Positions 41,174-50,101 of a stretch of 64,000 nt of DNA are shown piece after piece; position 1 is the stretch's first letter; each line of letters starts with the position of its first letter. Below the pieces are notes generated by a model. That model was not told the origin of the DNA. It was given only the letters and a program-made list of their open reading frames with translations, and did no database searches. Made by a program: the position numbers and the translations under genes. The stretch covers positions 682,001-746,000 of the forward strand of contig CAJXVW010000001.1 of the NCBI GenBank assembly GCA_913062645.1, in the 5' to 3' direction. The DNA comes from an uncultured Mycoplasmatota bacterium. Lineage in GTDB: Bacteria > Bacillota_I > Bacilli_A > Izemoplasmatales > Izemoplasmataceae.

Positions 41174-42383
41174 CGTAAGTGAAGGTGCGATTCTCCCAAG
41201 TGCGGATGGTGTACGTTTGACCATCTCGTTTGACAATGTACTCCGGAAGAAGTGGAACCTTGCCCAATCCACCCGGTGCGTTCATGATGTATGTGGGAAT
41301 CGCCATGCCGCTTGTGAACCCGCGCATGAATTCCATGATGGCCAGTCCGTCATCGAGCGATGGAATCAGATGACTGGTGCCGCGAACGCTTTTGGCGTGG
41401 AAGATGTAGTAGGGACGGATCCTTGCCTGAAGCAGTTTTTGATTGAGATAGGTCATCTTGTACGGGGTATCGTTTAGGCCGCGCAGGAGAACGGCCTGGT
41501 TGCCGACGGAAATCCCTGCATCGACGAGTTTTCGACATGCTTCGCGGGCCTCGTCGGTCACTTCGAAGGAATGGTTGAAATGCGTGTTCAAGTACACGGG
41601 ATGATACTTACTGATCATGTTGACCAGTTCGTTCGTAATGCGCATCGGCATGGTCACCGGCGTGCGACTGCCGATGCGGATGATTTCCACATGATCGATG
41701 GTGCGCAAGGCGGCCAGGATGCGTTCGAGCTGACGATCGCTGAGCAACAGCGCGTCGCCTCCGGTCAGGAGCACATCGCGGATTTCGGGATGATCACGGA
41801 CATACGCGATCGATTCGTCCACGATCGCGTCGGGCGTGTGGTGATCGGTCTCACCGATCAGTCGACGGCGCTGACAATGCCGACAATACATCGCGCAGAT
41901 GTTGGTCACGTTGATGATCAGCCGGTCGGGATAACGACGTGTGACGCTGCCGGCGGGATTGGTGTGTTCCTCATCCATCGGATCGTTGTCACCGGATGTA
42001 TCCAGGACCTCCTGGATCGATGGTACACTGAGCATTTTGATTGGATCGTCGTCGCGTTCGTTGATCAATGCCAGATAGTACGGTACGATTGCGAAACGGT
42101 TGATGGCGGCGACCTGACGAATGTCGGCCAGTTGTGCTTCGTCAAACGACACGAAGCGGGCGAGAAGATCCGGATCGGTGATCCGGTGCTTCATCTGCCA
42201 GTGCCAGTCGTGCCAGTCGGATTCGGTGCCGTTGAACCAGGTTAATAAGGCTTGTTTCTGCTCCTTGTAGTGTTGATCATTCTCCCTCTCAAGACGCTTG
42301 ATGTCGGATTTGAAAGCAAGATAATCGATGGTCTTCTCCTGAAGTTCGCGGGCCCGGTCTAATGACGCTTGGTTCGGACTCAT
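41154..42383 (-). CDS. kamA: radical SAM lysine 2,3-aminomutase-family protein
   Basis: 'NVTNICAMYCRHCQRRRLIGETDHHTP' CxxxCxxC, 'IRDVLLTGGDALLLSD', 'IRIGSRTPVTMPMRIT', 'GNQAVLLRGLND'; start MSPNQASL. Confidence 0.88.
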   Translation of the reverse strand: MSPNQASLDRARELQEKTIDYLAFKSDIKRLERENDQHYKEQKQALLTWFNGTESDWHDWHWQMKHRITDPDLLARFVSFDEAQLADIRQVAAINRFAIVPYYLALINERDDDPIKMLSVPSIQEVLDTSGDNDPMDEEHTNPAGSVTRRYPDRLIINVTNICAMYCRHCQRRRLIGETDHHTPDAIVDESIAYVRDHPEIRDVLLTGGDALLLSDRQLERILAALRTIDHVEIIRIGSRTPVTMPMRITNELVNMISKYHPVYLNTHFNHSFEVTDEAREACRKLVDAGISVGNQAVLLRGLNDTPYKMTYLNQKLLQARIRPYYIFHAKSVRGTSHLIPSLDDGLAIMEFMRGFTSGMAIPTYIMNAPGGLGKVPLLPEYIVKRDGQTYTIRTWENRTFTYESRRHQ

Positions 42384-42451
42384 GATATCACCTCTATTAT
42401 CTATCTTCAGTATAGCAAACCCCGTGCAAAAAAGCAAAATTCCACAACAAA

Positions 42452-42475
42452 ACAAGTAGCCATACGGCTACTTGT
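42452..42475 (-). terminator. Rho-independent terminator
   Basis: ACAAGTAGCC-GTAT-GGCTACTTGT then TTTTG on minus strand. Confidence 0.75.
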
Positions 42476-42980
42476 AGTCGTTCATCAAATCGATGTAATG
42501 CTGGGCATTCAAGCGGTTCGCCGCCAACTCCTCATCGGTCAGTTCACGGATGATGCGCATGGGGTTGCCGAGAACCAGGGTGCGGGCCGGAACGCGCTTG
42601 CCGGGTGGCACAACGGTGCCCGCCGCTACCAGCGCCCCCTGTTCGACGACGCAGCCATCGAGGAGAATGCTGCCCATCCCGATCAAGGCATCGTCTTCGA
42701 CGGTGCAGGCATGGATGATCGCACTGTGACCGACGGTAACGTTCGACCCGATGTGGGTGGGCATGCCGATGTTGGTATGAACGACGGCATTGTCTTGAAT
42801 GTTGGTGCGGTCCCCGATCGTGATTGGAGCCATGTCACCGCGCAGACTGGCGTTGAACCAGATGCTCGCGAACTTGCCGACGGTGATGTCGCCGGCGAGC
42901 GCGGCGCTGTCAAACACGGTTGCGCTCGGATCGATGCGCGGGGTCATGTTCTTGTATTGTTCGATTGTCATGTGATTCAC
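42468..42980 (-). CDS. gamma-carbonic anhydrase-like left-handed beta-helix protein
   Basis: Hexapeptide repeats; 'WFNASLRGDMAPITIGDRTNIQDNAVVHTNIGMPTHIGSNVTVGHSAIIHACTVED'. Confidence 0.88.
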   Translation of the reverse strand: MNHMTIEQYKNMTPRIDPSATVFDSAALAGDITVGKFASIWFNASLRGDMAPITIGDRTNIQDNAVVHTNIGMPTHIGSNVTVGHSAIIHACTVEDDALIGMGSILLDGCVVEQGALVAAGTVVPPGKRVPARTLVLGNPMRIIRELTDEELAANRLNAQHYIDLMNDYK

Positions 42981-43918
42981 CTCAGAACCGTTCGGACGAT
43001 GCGAGCGAAATTGCCGAACGCGATTTTTTCAATGTCACGATCATTATACCCCATGAGTCGCAGTTCGGCCAGAACATTGCCTGCGTCGGCGATCGTCTGG
43101 AATCCTTCGACGCGGTTGGAGGCGACGTTGTCATACAGATAGTAGCAGACGTCGAAACCGAGTCCAACGTGATCGATGCCGATCGTTTTGACCATGTGGT
43201 GAATGTGTTCGGCCATCTCGTGGACGGTCTGCCGCGATGGTTCGCTGGACAGGAACGGGGCGATGCCGCAAACGCCGACGACACCGTTTTTGCGTTGAAT
43301 CTTGCGCAGTTGTTCGTCGGTGTAGTTGCGGATGTGATCGCACCGTGCCTTGGCGTTGCCGTGGCTGATGATGACCGGGCCCGTGGTGTGTTCGATGATG
43401 TCGTCGAACGTTTGGGCATTGGCATGGGCGAGATCGATGATCATGCCGAGTTCCTCCATCGTATCCAGCACCTCGCGACCGAGCAGCGTCAATCCGTCGG
43501 TCTCGCTGTTGAGTCCGGCGGCGTAGCGGTTGACGTCATTCCAGGTCAAGGACGCGTGGCGCACGCCTTTGGAATAGAGATGCCGCAACTGGTCGATGTC
43601 CTTGAGTTGCCCGAGGCCTTCGATGCCGATGATGACACCGATCTTACCGGCATCTGTGGCGCGTTTGAGGTCATTGCCGTCACGCACGATCTGAAAGAGA
43701 TCGGCCATCGCATCGAGTTCCTGGAAGGCGTTGTCGAAAATCTTCTCGAACTGGTCGGGATCGGTGGTTTTCGGGTCGGTCCAGTTGACAAAGATGCTGT
43801 GGGTCACGCCGCCGTTTTTGTAGCGTTCAAGATGACGGGTGCGAAACGACTCGAGGCGACCTTGCTGGGCCTCGATGTAGAGATCGGTGAGGATGTCGCC
43901 GTGGGCGTCGAATATCAT
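42977..43918 (-). CDS. membrane dipeptidase (renal dipeptidase, M19 family)
   Basis: 'FDAHGDILTDL', 'GIEGLGQL', 'LTWNDVNRYAAG', 'IDLAHANAQTFDDIIEHTTGPVIISHGNA', 'DHVGLGFD'. Confidence 0.9.
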   Translation of the reverse strand: MIFDAHGDILTDLYIEAQQGRLESFRTRHLERYKNGGVTHSIFVNWTDPKTTDPDQFEKIFDNAFQELDAMADLFQIVRDGNDLKRATDAGKIGVIIGIEGLGQLKDIDQLRHLYSKGVRHASLTWNDVNRYAAGLNSETDGLTLLGREVLDTMEELGMIIDLAHANAQTFDDIIEHTTGPVIISHGNAKARCDHIRNYTDEQLRKIQRKNGVVGVCGIAPFLSSEPSRQTVHEMAEHIHHMVKTIGIDHVGLGFDVCYYLYDNVASNRVEGFQTIADAGNVLAELRLMGYNDRDIEKIAFGNFARIVRTVLR

Positions 43919-43933
43919 GTATATCCCTCCGAA

Positions 43934-43956
43934 AAACTGAGGCCGGGCCTCAGTTT
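43934..43956 (-). terminator. Rho-independent terminator
   Basis: AAACTGAGG-(5 nt)-CCTCAGTTT, T tract on minus strand. Confidence 0.7.
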
Positions 43957-45146
43957 GTTTGTTGGTTGTAAGCGATCAGACCGCGCTTGAGAATCTCCAT
44001 TGCACGGGCCATGTCGGTGGTGTTGAGAACATAGGCGATGCGGGCTTCGTCCTTGCCGAGACCGGGTGTCGCATAGAATCCTTCGGCGGGGGCGAGCATG
44101 ATGGTCTCACCGTTGTCGTCGAAGTGTTCCAGCATCCAGATGATGAACGCTTCGGCATCGTCCACGGGAAGTTTCACAACCATGTAGAAGGCTCCGGTCG
44201 GACGTTCGACGACCACGCCGTCGATGTTGTTGAGCGCGGTGTAGACGATGTCGCGTCGCGCTTGATATTCGTCGCGGACGTCGTCGATGTATGACTGTGG
44301 CAATTGATAGAGTGCGGCAGCGCCGATCTGTTCCAAGGTGGCGACGCACAGACGGGCCTGACACAGTTTCAGAATGTTCGCGGTGAGTTGTTTGTTGTGC
44401 GAGCAAATGGCGCCGATGCGGGCGCCGCAGGCGCTGTAACGCTTGGAGACGCTTTCGAGCACGACCAACCGATCGTCAATGCCTTGGATCGAGGCCATCG
44501 ATTTGGCGGCGAGACCGTCGAAGGCCATGCCGCGGTAGACCTCGTCACTGATGATGAACAGATCGTGTTCCTTGGCGATGGCGGCCACCATTTCCATTTC
44601 TGCGGTGGTCAGGATGGTGCCGGTCGGATTGCCGGGATTGCTGAACAGAATCGCTTTGGTCCGAGGGGTAATGAGTGCTTCGATGGCGGCTTTGGATGGT
44701 AGATGGAAGCCGTCTTCGGCTTTTGTTGTGATGGGGACGATCTTGGCGTTGACTTCGCCGGTGAACCCATTGTAATTGGTATAGAATGGTTCGGGGACGA
44801 GAATCTCGTCATCCGGATCGCAGATGGCGATGGTTGCAAACGTAACGGCTTCGCTGCCGCCATTGGTGATCAGGATGTCTTCGGGATCGAAATGGATGTT
44901 ATCGCGTGCGAAATAATCGCGGATGGCGTCGATCAGAAGCGGTTCGCCCTGACTGTAAGAATACTTGATGACGGTGGTGTCGTAATCGTGAATCGCATCC
45001 ATGAACACCGGGGGCGTGGGAATGTCGGGTTGCCCGATGTTCAGGTGGTAGACCTTCTTGCCAGCTGCTTTGGCACGCAGTGCGTATGGAACAAGTTTGC
45101 GGACCGGTGATGCCTGCATGGCGACGATGCGTTTGGACAGTTTCAT
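43950..45146 (-). CDS. class I/II PLP aminotransferase (aspartate aminotransferase-like)
   Basis: 'YHLNIGQPDIPTPPVFMDAI', 'ILFSNPGNPTGTILT', 'VVLESVSKRYSACGARIG'. Confidence 0.88.
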   Translation of the reverse strand: MKLSKRIVAMQASPVRKLVPYALRAKAAGKKVYHLNIGQPDIPTPPVFMDAIHDYDTTVIKYSYSQGEPLLIDAIRDYFARDNIHFDPEDILITNGGSEAVTFATIAICDPDDEILVPEPFYTNYNGFTGEVNAKIVPITTKAEDGFHLPSKAAIEALITPRTKAILFSNPGNPTGTILTTAEMEMVAAIAKEHDLFIISDEVYRGMAFDGLAAKSMASIQGIDDRLVVLESVSKRYSACGARIGAICSHNKQLTANILKLCQARLCVATLEQIGAAALYQLPQSYIDDVRDEYQARRDIVYTALNNIDGVVVERPTGAFYMVVKLPVDDAEAFIIWMLEHFDDNGETIMLAPAEGFYATPGLGKDEARIAYVLNTTDMARAMEILKRGLIAYNQQTN

Positions 45147-45281
45147 GTCTAGTCCCCTCTTTCTGTCGGAAAATCACCTATATTGTACCACCTGCATTCC
45201 CATAAATCAACCGTCCGGAGAAAGAAATGAAACCACTTACATTGGATTCTTCCCAGCGGAACTTCGTTGCCAGAAATGACG

Positions 45282-45295
45282 TGAAAATATTTTCA
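45282..45295. promoter_or_regulatory. perfect 14-bp palindrome in divergent intergenic region
   Basis: TGAAAATATTTTCA equals its reverse complement; AT-rich region between divergent genes. Confidence 0.4.
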
Positions 45296-45396
45296 TTCAA
45301 ATTATCGGAAAAAATGTCAAATTGAAATAAAAAAATGGCCAAAAATAGCCAAAAAAAACACATCACAAATAATTTCACGTTTTTTAATGAAAACGC

Positions 45397-45425
45397 TTGT
45401 TTTATTCAAATCGAATTGTTAAAAT
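45397..45425 (+). promoter_or_regulatory. putative promoter of the serA/GDH operon with overlapping cre-like site (45388-45401)
   Basis: TTGTTT (45397-45402), 17 bp, TAAAAT (45420-45425); TGAAAACGCTTGTT overlaps the -35. Confidence 0.5.
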
Positions 45426-45469
45426 GCTAATGTGTTGATATCATGGAAACAGAAGAAAGGATTGATGAC

Positions 45470-46543
45470 ATGGCGATCAAATTGTTCATCCCCGGGCCCG
45501 TTGACGTGGCACCGGACGTGCTGGACAAACTGGCAACTCCGCAGATCGGTCATCGCACCAAGGAAGCGAGCGATCTGCAACAACGCATCAGTGAAAAAAT
45601 GCAACAACTCATGTACACCAACAACACGATCATCCTGTCTACCAGCTCCGGCAGCGGCATCATGGAAATGACGATTCGCTGTCTCACCGCGAAACGTGCA
45701 GCCGTATTCAGTGTCGGCGCCTTCGGGGACCGCTGGTACAAAATGGCAAAACTCAACGACATACCGGCCGACGTGTTCCATCCTGAACCCGGCAAGGCCG
45801 TGACCCCGGAAATGGTCGAAGACGTACTTAAAAACGGCGACTACGATGTCGTCACCGTCACCCACAATGAAACTTCTTCAGGGCTCATGAACCCCGTCGG
45901 ACCGATTGGTGAAGTGTTGAAACAATATCCTGACGTACTCTATCTCGTCGATGCCGTCAGCAGTCTTGGCGGCGCCAAAATCGAAGTCGATGCATGGGGT
46001 GTCGATGTCTGTCTGACCTCCACGCAGAAGTGCCTCGGATTGCCGCCGGGCCTCGCCATCGCATCGATCAGCGACAAGGCGATCGCCCGTGCCGAAGCAA
46101 TCGGCCCGCGTGGTTTCTATCTTGATTTGATGAACGTCGTCAATCGCGTCAAAAAGAACTATCAGTATCCGACCACGCCGGCCACCCCGCTGATGTGGGC
46201 ACTCGATTATCAATTGGATAAAATACTGAATGACGAAGGTCTTGACAACCGCTTTGATCGCCACGCCCGGCTCGCCGGCATCGTCCGCGAATGGGGAAAA
46301 CGTCACTTTGAACTGTTTGCCGAGGAAGGCCATCGTTCCAACACGGTCACGACCATCCTGAATACCAAGGGCAACAGCGTCGCCGATCTGAACAAAGAAC
46401 TGATGAAACGCGGTTACATGATTTCCAACGGATATGGTGATCTCAAGGAAAAAGCATTCCGCATCGCCCACATGGCCGAACGCCAGGAAGACGAATTGCT
46501 GGCCTTGCTGAAGGAGATTGAAGACATATGGCAGTTATCCTAG
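45470..46543 (+). CDS. alanine-glyoxylate/serine-pyruvate aminotransferase family (phosphoserine aminotransferase-like role possible)
   Basis: 'FIPGPVDVAPDVLDKLATPQIGHRTKEASDL', 'VDAVSSLGGAKIEVDAWGVDVCLTSTQKCLGLPPGLA' PLP Lys. Confidence 0.85.
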   Translation: MAIKLFIPGPVDVAPDVLDKLATPQIGHRTKEASDLQQRISEKMQQLMYTNNTIILSTSSGSGIMEMTIRCLTAKRAAVFSVGAFGDRWYKMAKLNDIPADVFHPEPGKAVTPEMVEDVLKNGDYDVVTVTHNETSSGLMNPVGPIGEVLKQYPDVLYLVDAVSSLGGAKIEVDAWGVDVCLTSTQKCLGLPPGLAIASISDKAIARAEAIGPRGFYLDLMNVVNRVKKNYQYPTTPATPLMWALDYQLDKILNDEGLDNRFDRHARLAGIVREWGKRHFELFAEEGHRSNTVTTILNTKGNSVADLNKELMKRGYMISNGYGDLKEKAFRIAHMAERQEDELLALLKEIEDIWQLS

Positions 46544-47439
46544 CAAACGACGGCATCGATGCGCTGGCCAAAGAACAACTTGAAGCGCTCGGTCACACGG
46601 TGGAAACCCATCACTACAACGCCTTTGATCTGGAGCATCGGATTCAGGAAATCGACTGTCTGATCGTCCGCTCCGCAACCAAAGTGCGTTCCAATCTGAT
46701 CGATCATGCGCGAAACACCAAGCAACTCAAACTGATCATTCGCGCCGGCGTCGGCATCGACAACATCGACCACGAATACGCCGAAGCGAACGGCATCCTC
46801 GTTCGCAACACCCCGAACTCCTCAAGCGACGCCGTTGCCGAACTGGCCATCGGTCACATGTTTGCCATCGCCCGGCACATCTACCACGCCAACGTGACGA
46901 TGCGCCAGGGACATTGGAACAAGAAACATTACAAGGGCATCGAACTGGCCGGTAAAACACTCGGTCTCGTCGGCTTCGGACGCATCGCTCAAAGCGTTGC
47001 CAAGAAGGCGCACGCGCTCGGCATGACGATTCAATATCACGACATCACCGGGCCACGCGACAGCGCCATCAATGCGACATGGGTCGACAAGGAAACGCTG
47101 CTTCGAACCAGCGACTTCCTCAGTCTCCACATTCCCTATGATCCATCGGTCGGAGCCTATCTTGACAAGGCGGCCTTCCACGCGATGAAACCGGGGATGT
47201 ATGTGATTCACACCGCACGTGGTGGCGTCGTGGACGAGAGCGCCCTGCTCTGGGCCCTCGACGAAGGCATCGTTGCCTATGCCGCCCTCGACGTTTTCGA
47301 AGAAGAACCGACCCACAACGAAGCGCTGTACCATCACGAACGGATTTCGTTGACACCGCACATCGGGGCATCGACGACAGAAGCCCAGGCGCGCATCGGA
47401 CAAGAGATCATTCAAGTGATCCAAGCATCACTTACATAG
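46528..47439 (+). CDS. serA: D-3-phosphoglycerate dehydrogenase-like D-2-hydroxyacid dehydrogenase
   Basis: 'LIIRAGVGIDNIDHEYAEANGILVRNTPNSSSDAVAELAIGHMFAIAR', 'GKTLGLVGFGRIAQSVAKKAHALGM', 'HTARGGVVDESALLWAL', 'LTPHIGASTTEAQ'. Confidence 0.88.
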   Translation: MAVILANDGIDALAKEQLEALGHTVETHHYNAFDLEHRIQEIDCLIVRSATKVRSNLIDHARNTKQLKLIIRAGVGIDNIDHEYAEANGILVRNTPNSSSDAVAELAIGHMFAIARHIYHANVTMRQGHWNKKHYKGIELAGKTLGLVGFGRIAQSVAKKAHALGMTIQYHDITGPRDSAINATWVDKETLLRTSDFLSLHIPYDPSVGAYLDKAAFHAMKPGMYVIHTARGGVVDESALLWALDEGIVAYAALDVFEEEPTHNEALYHHERISLTPHIGASTTEAQARIGQEIIQVIQASLT

Positions 47440-47451
47440 GAGGATAAATTC

Positions 47452-50082
47452 ATGGCTATTGTAAGACCGTTTAAAGCATTGCGTCCGCGCAAGGACCTCG
47501 TCGATCGCGTGGCATCGCTTCCCTATGACGTCATGGATCGTAGAGAAGCCAAGGACATGGCGAAAGGCAATCCCTACAGTTTTCTGCACATCATCCGCAG
47601 CGAAATCGACTTCCCCTCGTCGACCGATCCGTACGACAGGAAAGTCTACAAGAAGGCTCAGAAAAACCTGAAGATTTTTGAAGACGACGGTATTCTGGTT
47701 CAGGATGAACTGCCGATGATCTACATTTATCGCCAGGTCATGAACGGCAATCCGCAAACCGGATTCGTCGCCTGCACCTCGGTCGACGACTACGTCAACA
47801 ACGTCATCAAAAAGCACGAACTGACGCTGCTCAGCAAGGAAAAGGACCGGCTCGATCATTTCGATCGCTGCGACGCCAACACGGCGCCCGTGTTCCTGAC
47901 CTATCGCGACCAGGCGCGCCTCAACGACATTCTTGACGAGTGGACGACAAAGCACGATCCGGAATTCGACATCGTCACCGACGACGGCGTCGGTCACATC
48001 GTCTGGAAGGTCGACGATCTGAAACTCGTCACCGAGATCCAGAATCAGTTCGCATCGATCGACAGCCTCTACATCGCCGATGGTCACCACCGTACGGCGT
48101 CTGCGGCCAAAGTCGCTCTGAAACGCCGCAGTGAGTTCCCCAATTATACCGGCGAGGAAGAGTTCAACTTCTTCATGAGCGTCATCTTCCCCGAATCGAC
48201 GCTCAACATCATGCCATACAACCGGGTCGTCCATGACTTGAACGGCATGAGCGAAACGCGCTTCCTCAAAAAGATGGAAAAACTGTTCCACCTCGAAGTC
48301 AGCAAAGCTCCCTTCAAACCGGTGGAAAAACATACCTTCGGCATGTACCTCAACAACGTTTGGTACAAGTTGAACTTGAAAGACGGCATCGTCAAATCGG
48401 ACAGCATCCTCGAGAACATCGATGCTGCGATTCTCGAGAAATTCGTCCTCGGCGACATCCTCGGCATCAAGAATCTCCGCAATTCCTCGCGCATCAGTTT
48501 CGTCGGCGGCATCCGCGGCCTCAAGGGTCTCAAGGAAAAAACCGATGAACTGCAGGGCGTCGGCTTCGCGATGTTCCCGGTCAAGATGAACGACATCATG
48601 GAAGTGTCCGACGCCGGACTGATCATGCCGGCCAAGTCGACGTGGTTTGAACCGAAACTGCGCAGCGGCTTGTTCGTCCATAAATTCGACAGCTTCGCCC
48701 ATGCGGCCGAAGCCGACGGCAAGGTCTCACGCACAACCAAGGAATACATCGAACAGGTCCTGACAAAGGTCCGCGAGAAGGACGGCAATCAAACCGAATT
48801 CGTCCAAGCCGTGACCGAAGTCTTGCATTCGCTCGGTCCGGTCCTCGACCAGCACCCCGAATACATCGAGCACAACATCCTGGAGCGGATCGTCGAACCG
48901 GAACGCGCCTTCCAGTTCCGCGTTCCCTGGGTCGACGACGAAGGCAACATCCAGGTCAACCGCGGTTTCCGCGTTCAGTTCAACGGCGCGATCGGCCCGT
49001 ACAAGGGCGGTTTGCGCTTCCATCCCAGCGTGTACCTCGGTCTGATCAAGTTCCTCGGTTTCGAACAAATCTTCAAGAACAGTCTCACCGGTCTGCCGAT
49101 CGGTGGCGGCAAAGGCGGCAGCGACTTCAATCCGCTCGGCAAGTCCGACGGGGAAATCCGCCGCTTCGCCGAAAGTTTCATGACCGAACTCTATCGCCAC
49201 ATCGGTCCGGACGTCGACGTTCCGGCCGGCGACATCGGTGTCGGCGGTCGTGAAATCGGGTATCTGTTCGGTGCCTATCGCCGCATCCGCGGTGCCTTTG
49301 AAAACGGCGTTCTGACCGGCAAGGGCCTCGACTACGGCGGCAGTCTGATCCGACCCGAAGCAACCGGCTACGGTGCGACGTATTATGCCTACCAGATGCT
49401 CAAGCACGACGACCTCGACTTCAAGAACAAAACGGTCGCCGTCAGCGGCTTCGGCAACGTCGCCTGGGGTGTCTGTAAAAAGGTTCGCGATCTCGGTGGC
49501 AAGGTCGTCACGCTGAGTGGACCCGAAGGATACATCTACGATCCTGACGGCGTCAGCACGCAGGAAAAGATCGACTTCATGCTCGAGATGCGCGCCAACA
49601 CCAACGGCAAAATCGAAGACTATGCCGACAAGTTCGACGTCGAATTCTTCCCCGGCAAGAAACCGTGGGAACGCGAGGTCGACATCATCATGCCGTGCGC
49701 CACGCAAAACGAGATTTTACCGCAAGACGCGAAACAAATCATCAAAAATGGTGTAAAATATATAGTGGAAGGGGCCAATATGCCGACCACCAACGAAGCG
49801 ATCGAAATGCTGCAACAAGCCGGCGTCGTGATCGGTCCGGGGAAAGCCGCCAATGCCGGTGGCGTGGCAACGAGCGCCCTGGAAATGGCGCAAAACAGCA
49901 TGCGCCTGTCCTGGACGGCCGAAGAGGTCGACGAAAAATTACGCGCCATCATGAAAAACATCTACAACAACTGCGTCCGTGCCAGCAGCCGCTACGGCTT
50001 TGGCTACGACCTGATCGCCGGAGCCAACATCGCCGGGTTCGTCAAGGTCGCCGACGCGATGATTGCCCAAGGCATCTACTAA
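47452..50082 (+). CDS. fusion protein: N-terminal DUF1015 domain plus C-terminal NAD(P)-glutamate dehydrogenase
   Basis: aa 1-415: 'LPYDVMDRREAKDMAKGNPYSFLHIIRSE', 'YIADGHHRTASAAK', 'MPAKSTWFEPKLRSGLFVHKF' (DUF1015); aa ~430-876: 'FQFRVPWVDDEGNIQVNRGFRVQFNGAIGPYKGGLRFHPSVYLGLIKFLGFEQIFKNSLTGLPIGGGKGG' (GDH). Confidence 0.92.
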   Translation: MAIVRPFKALRPRKDLVDRVASLPYDVMDRREAKDMAKGNPYSFLHIIRSEIDFPSSTDPYDRKVYKKAQKNLKIFEDDGILVQDELPMIYIYRQVMNGNPQTGFVACTSVDDYVNNVIKKHELTLLSKEKDRLDHFDRCDANTAPVFLTYRDQARLNDILDEWTTKHDPEFDIVTDDGVGHIVWKVDDLKLVTEIQNQFASIDSLYIADGHHRTASAAKVALKRRSEFPNYTGEEEFNFFMSVIFPESTLNIMPYNRVVHDLNGMSETRFLKKMEKLFHLEVSKAPFKPVEKHTFGMYLNNVWYKLNLKDGIVKSDSILENIDAAILEKFVLGDILGIKNLRNSSRISFVGGIRGLKGLKEKTDELQGVGFAMFPVKMNDIMEVSDAGLIMPAKSTWFEPKLRSGLFVHKFDSFAHAAEADGKVSRTTKEYIEQVLTKVREKDGNQTEFVQAVTEVLHSLGPVLDQHPEYIEHNILERIVEPERAFQFRVPWVDDEGNIQVNRGFRVQFNGAIGPYKGGLRFHPSVYLGLIKFLGFEQIFKNSLTGLPIGGGKGGSDFNPLGKSDGEIRRFAESFMTELYRHIGPDVDVPAGDIGVGGREIGYLFGAYRRIRGAFENGVLTGKGLDYGGSLIRPEATGYGATYYAYQMLKHDDLDFKNKTVAVSGFGNVAWGVCKKVRDLGGKVVTLSGPEGYIYDPDGVSTQEKIDFMLEMRANTNGKIEDYADKFDVEFFPGKKPWEREVDIIMPCATQNEILPQDAKQIIKNGVKYIVEGANMPTTNEAIEMLQQAGVVIGPGKAANAGGVATSALEMAQNSMRLSWTAEEVDEKLRAIMKNIYNNCVRASSRYGFGYDLIAGANIAGFVKVADAMIAQGIY

Positions 50083-50101
50083 ACCCAAAAGGAGTGATTT
50101 G

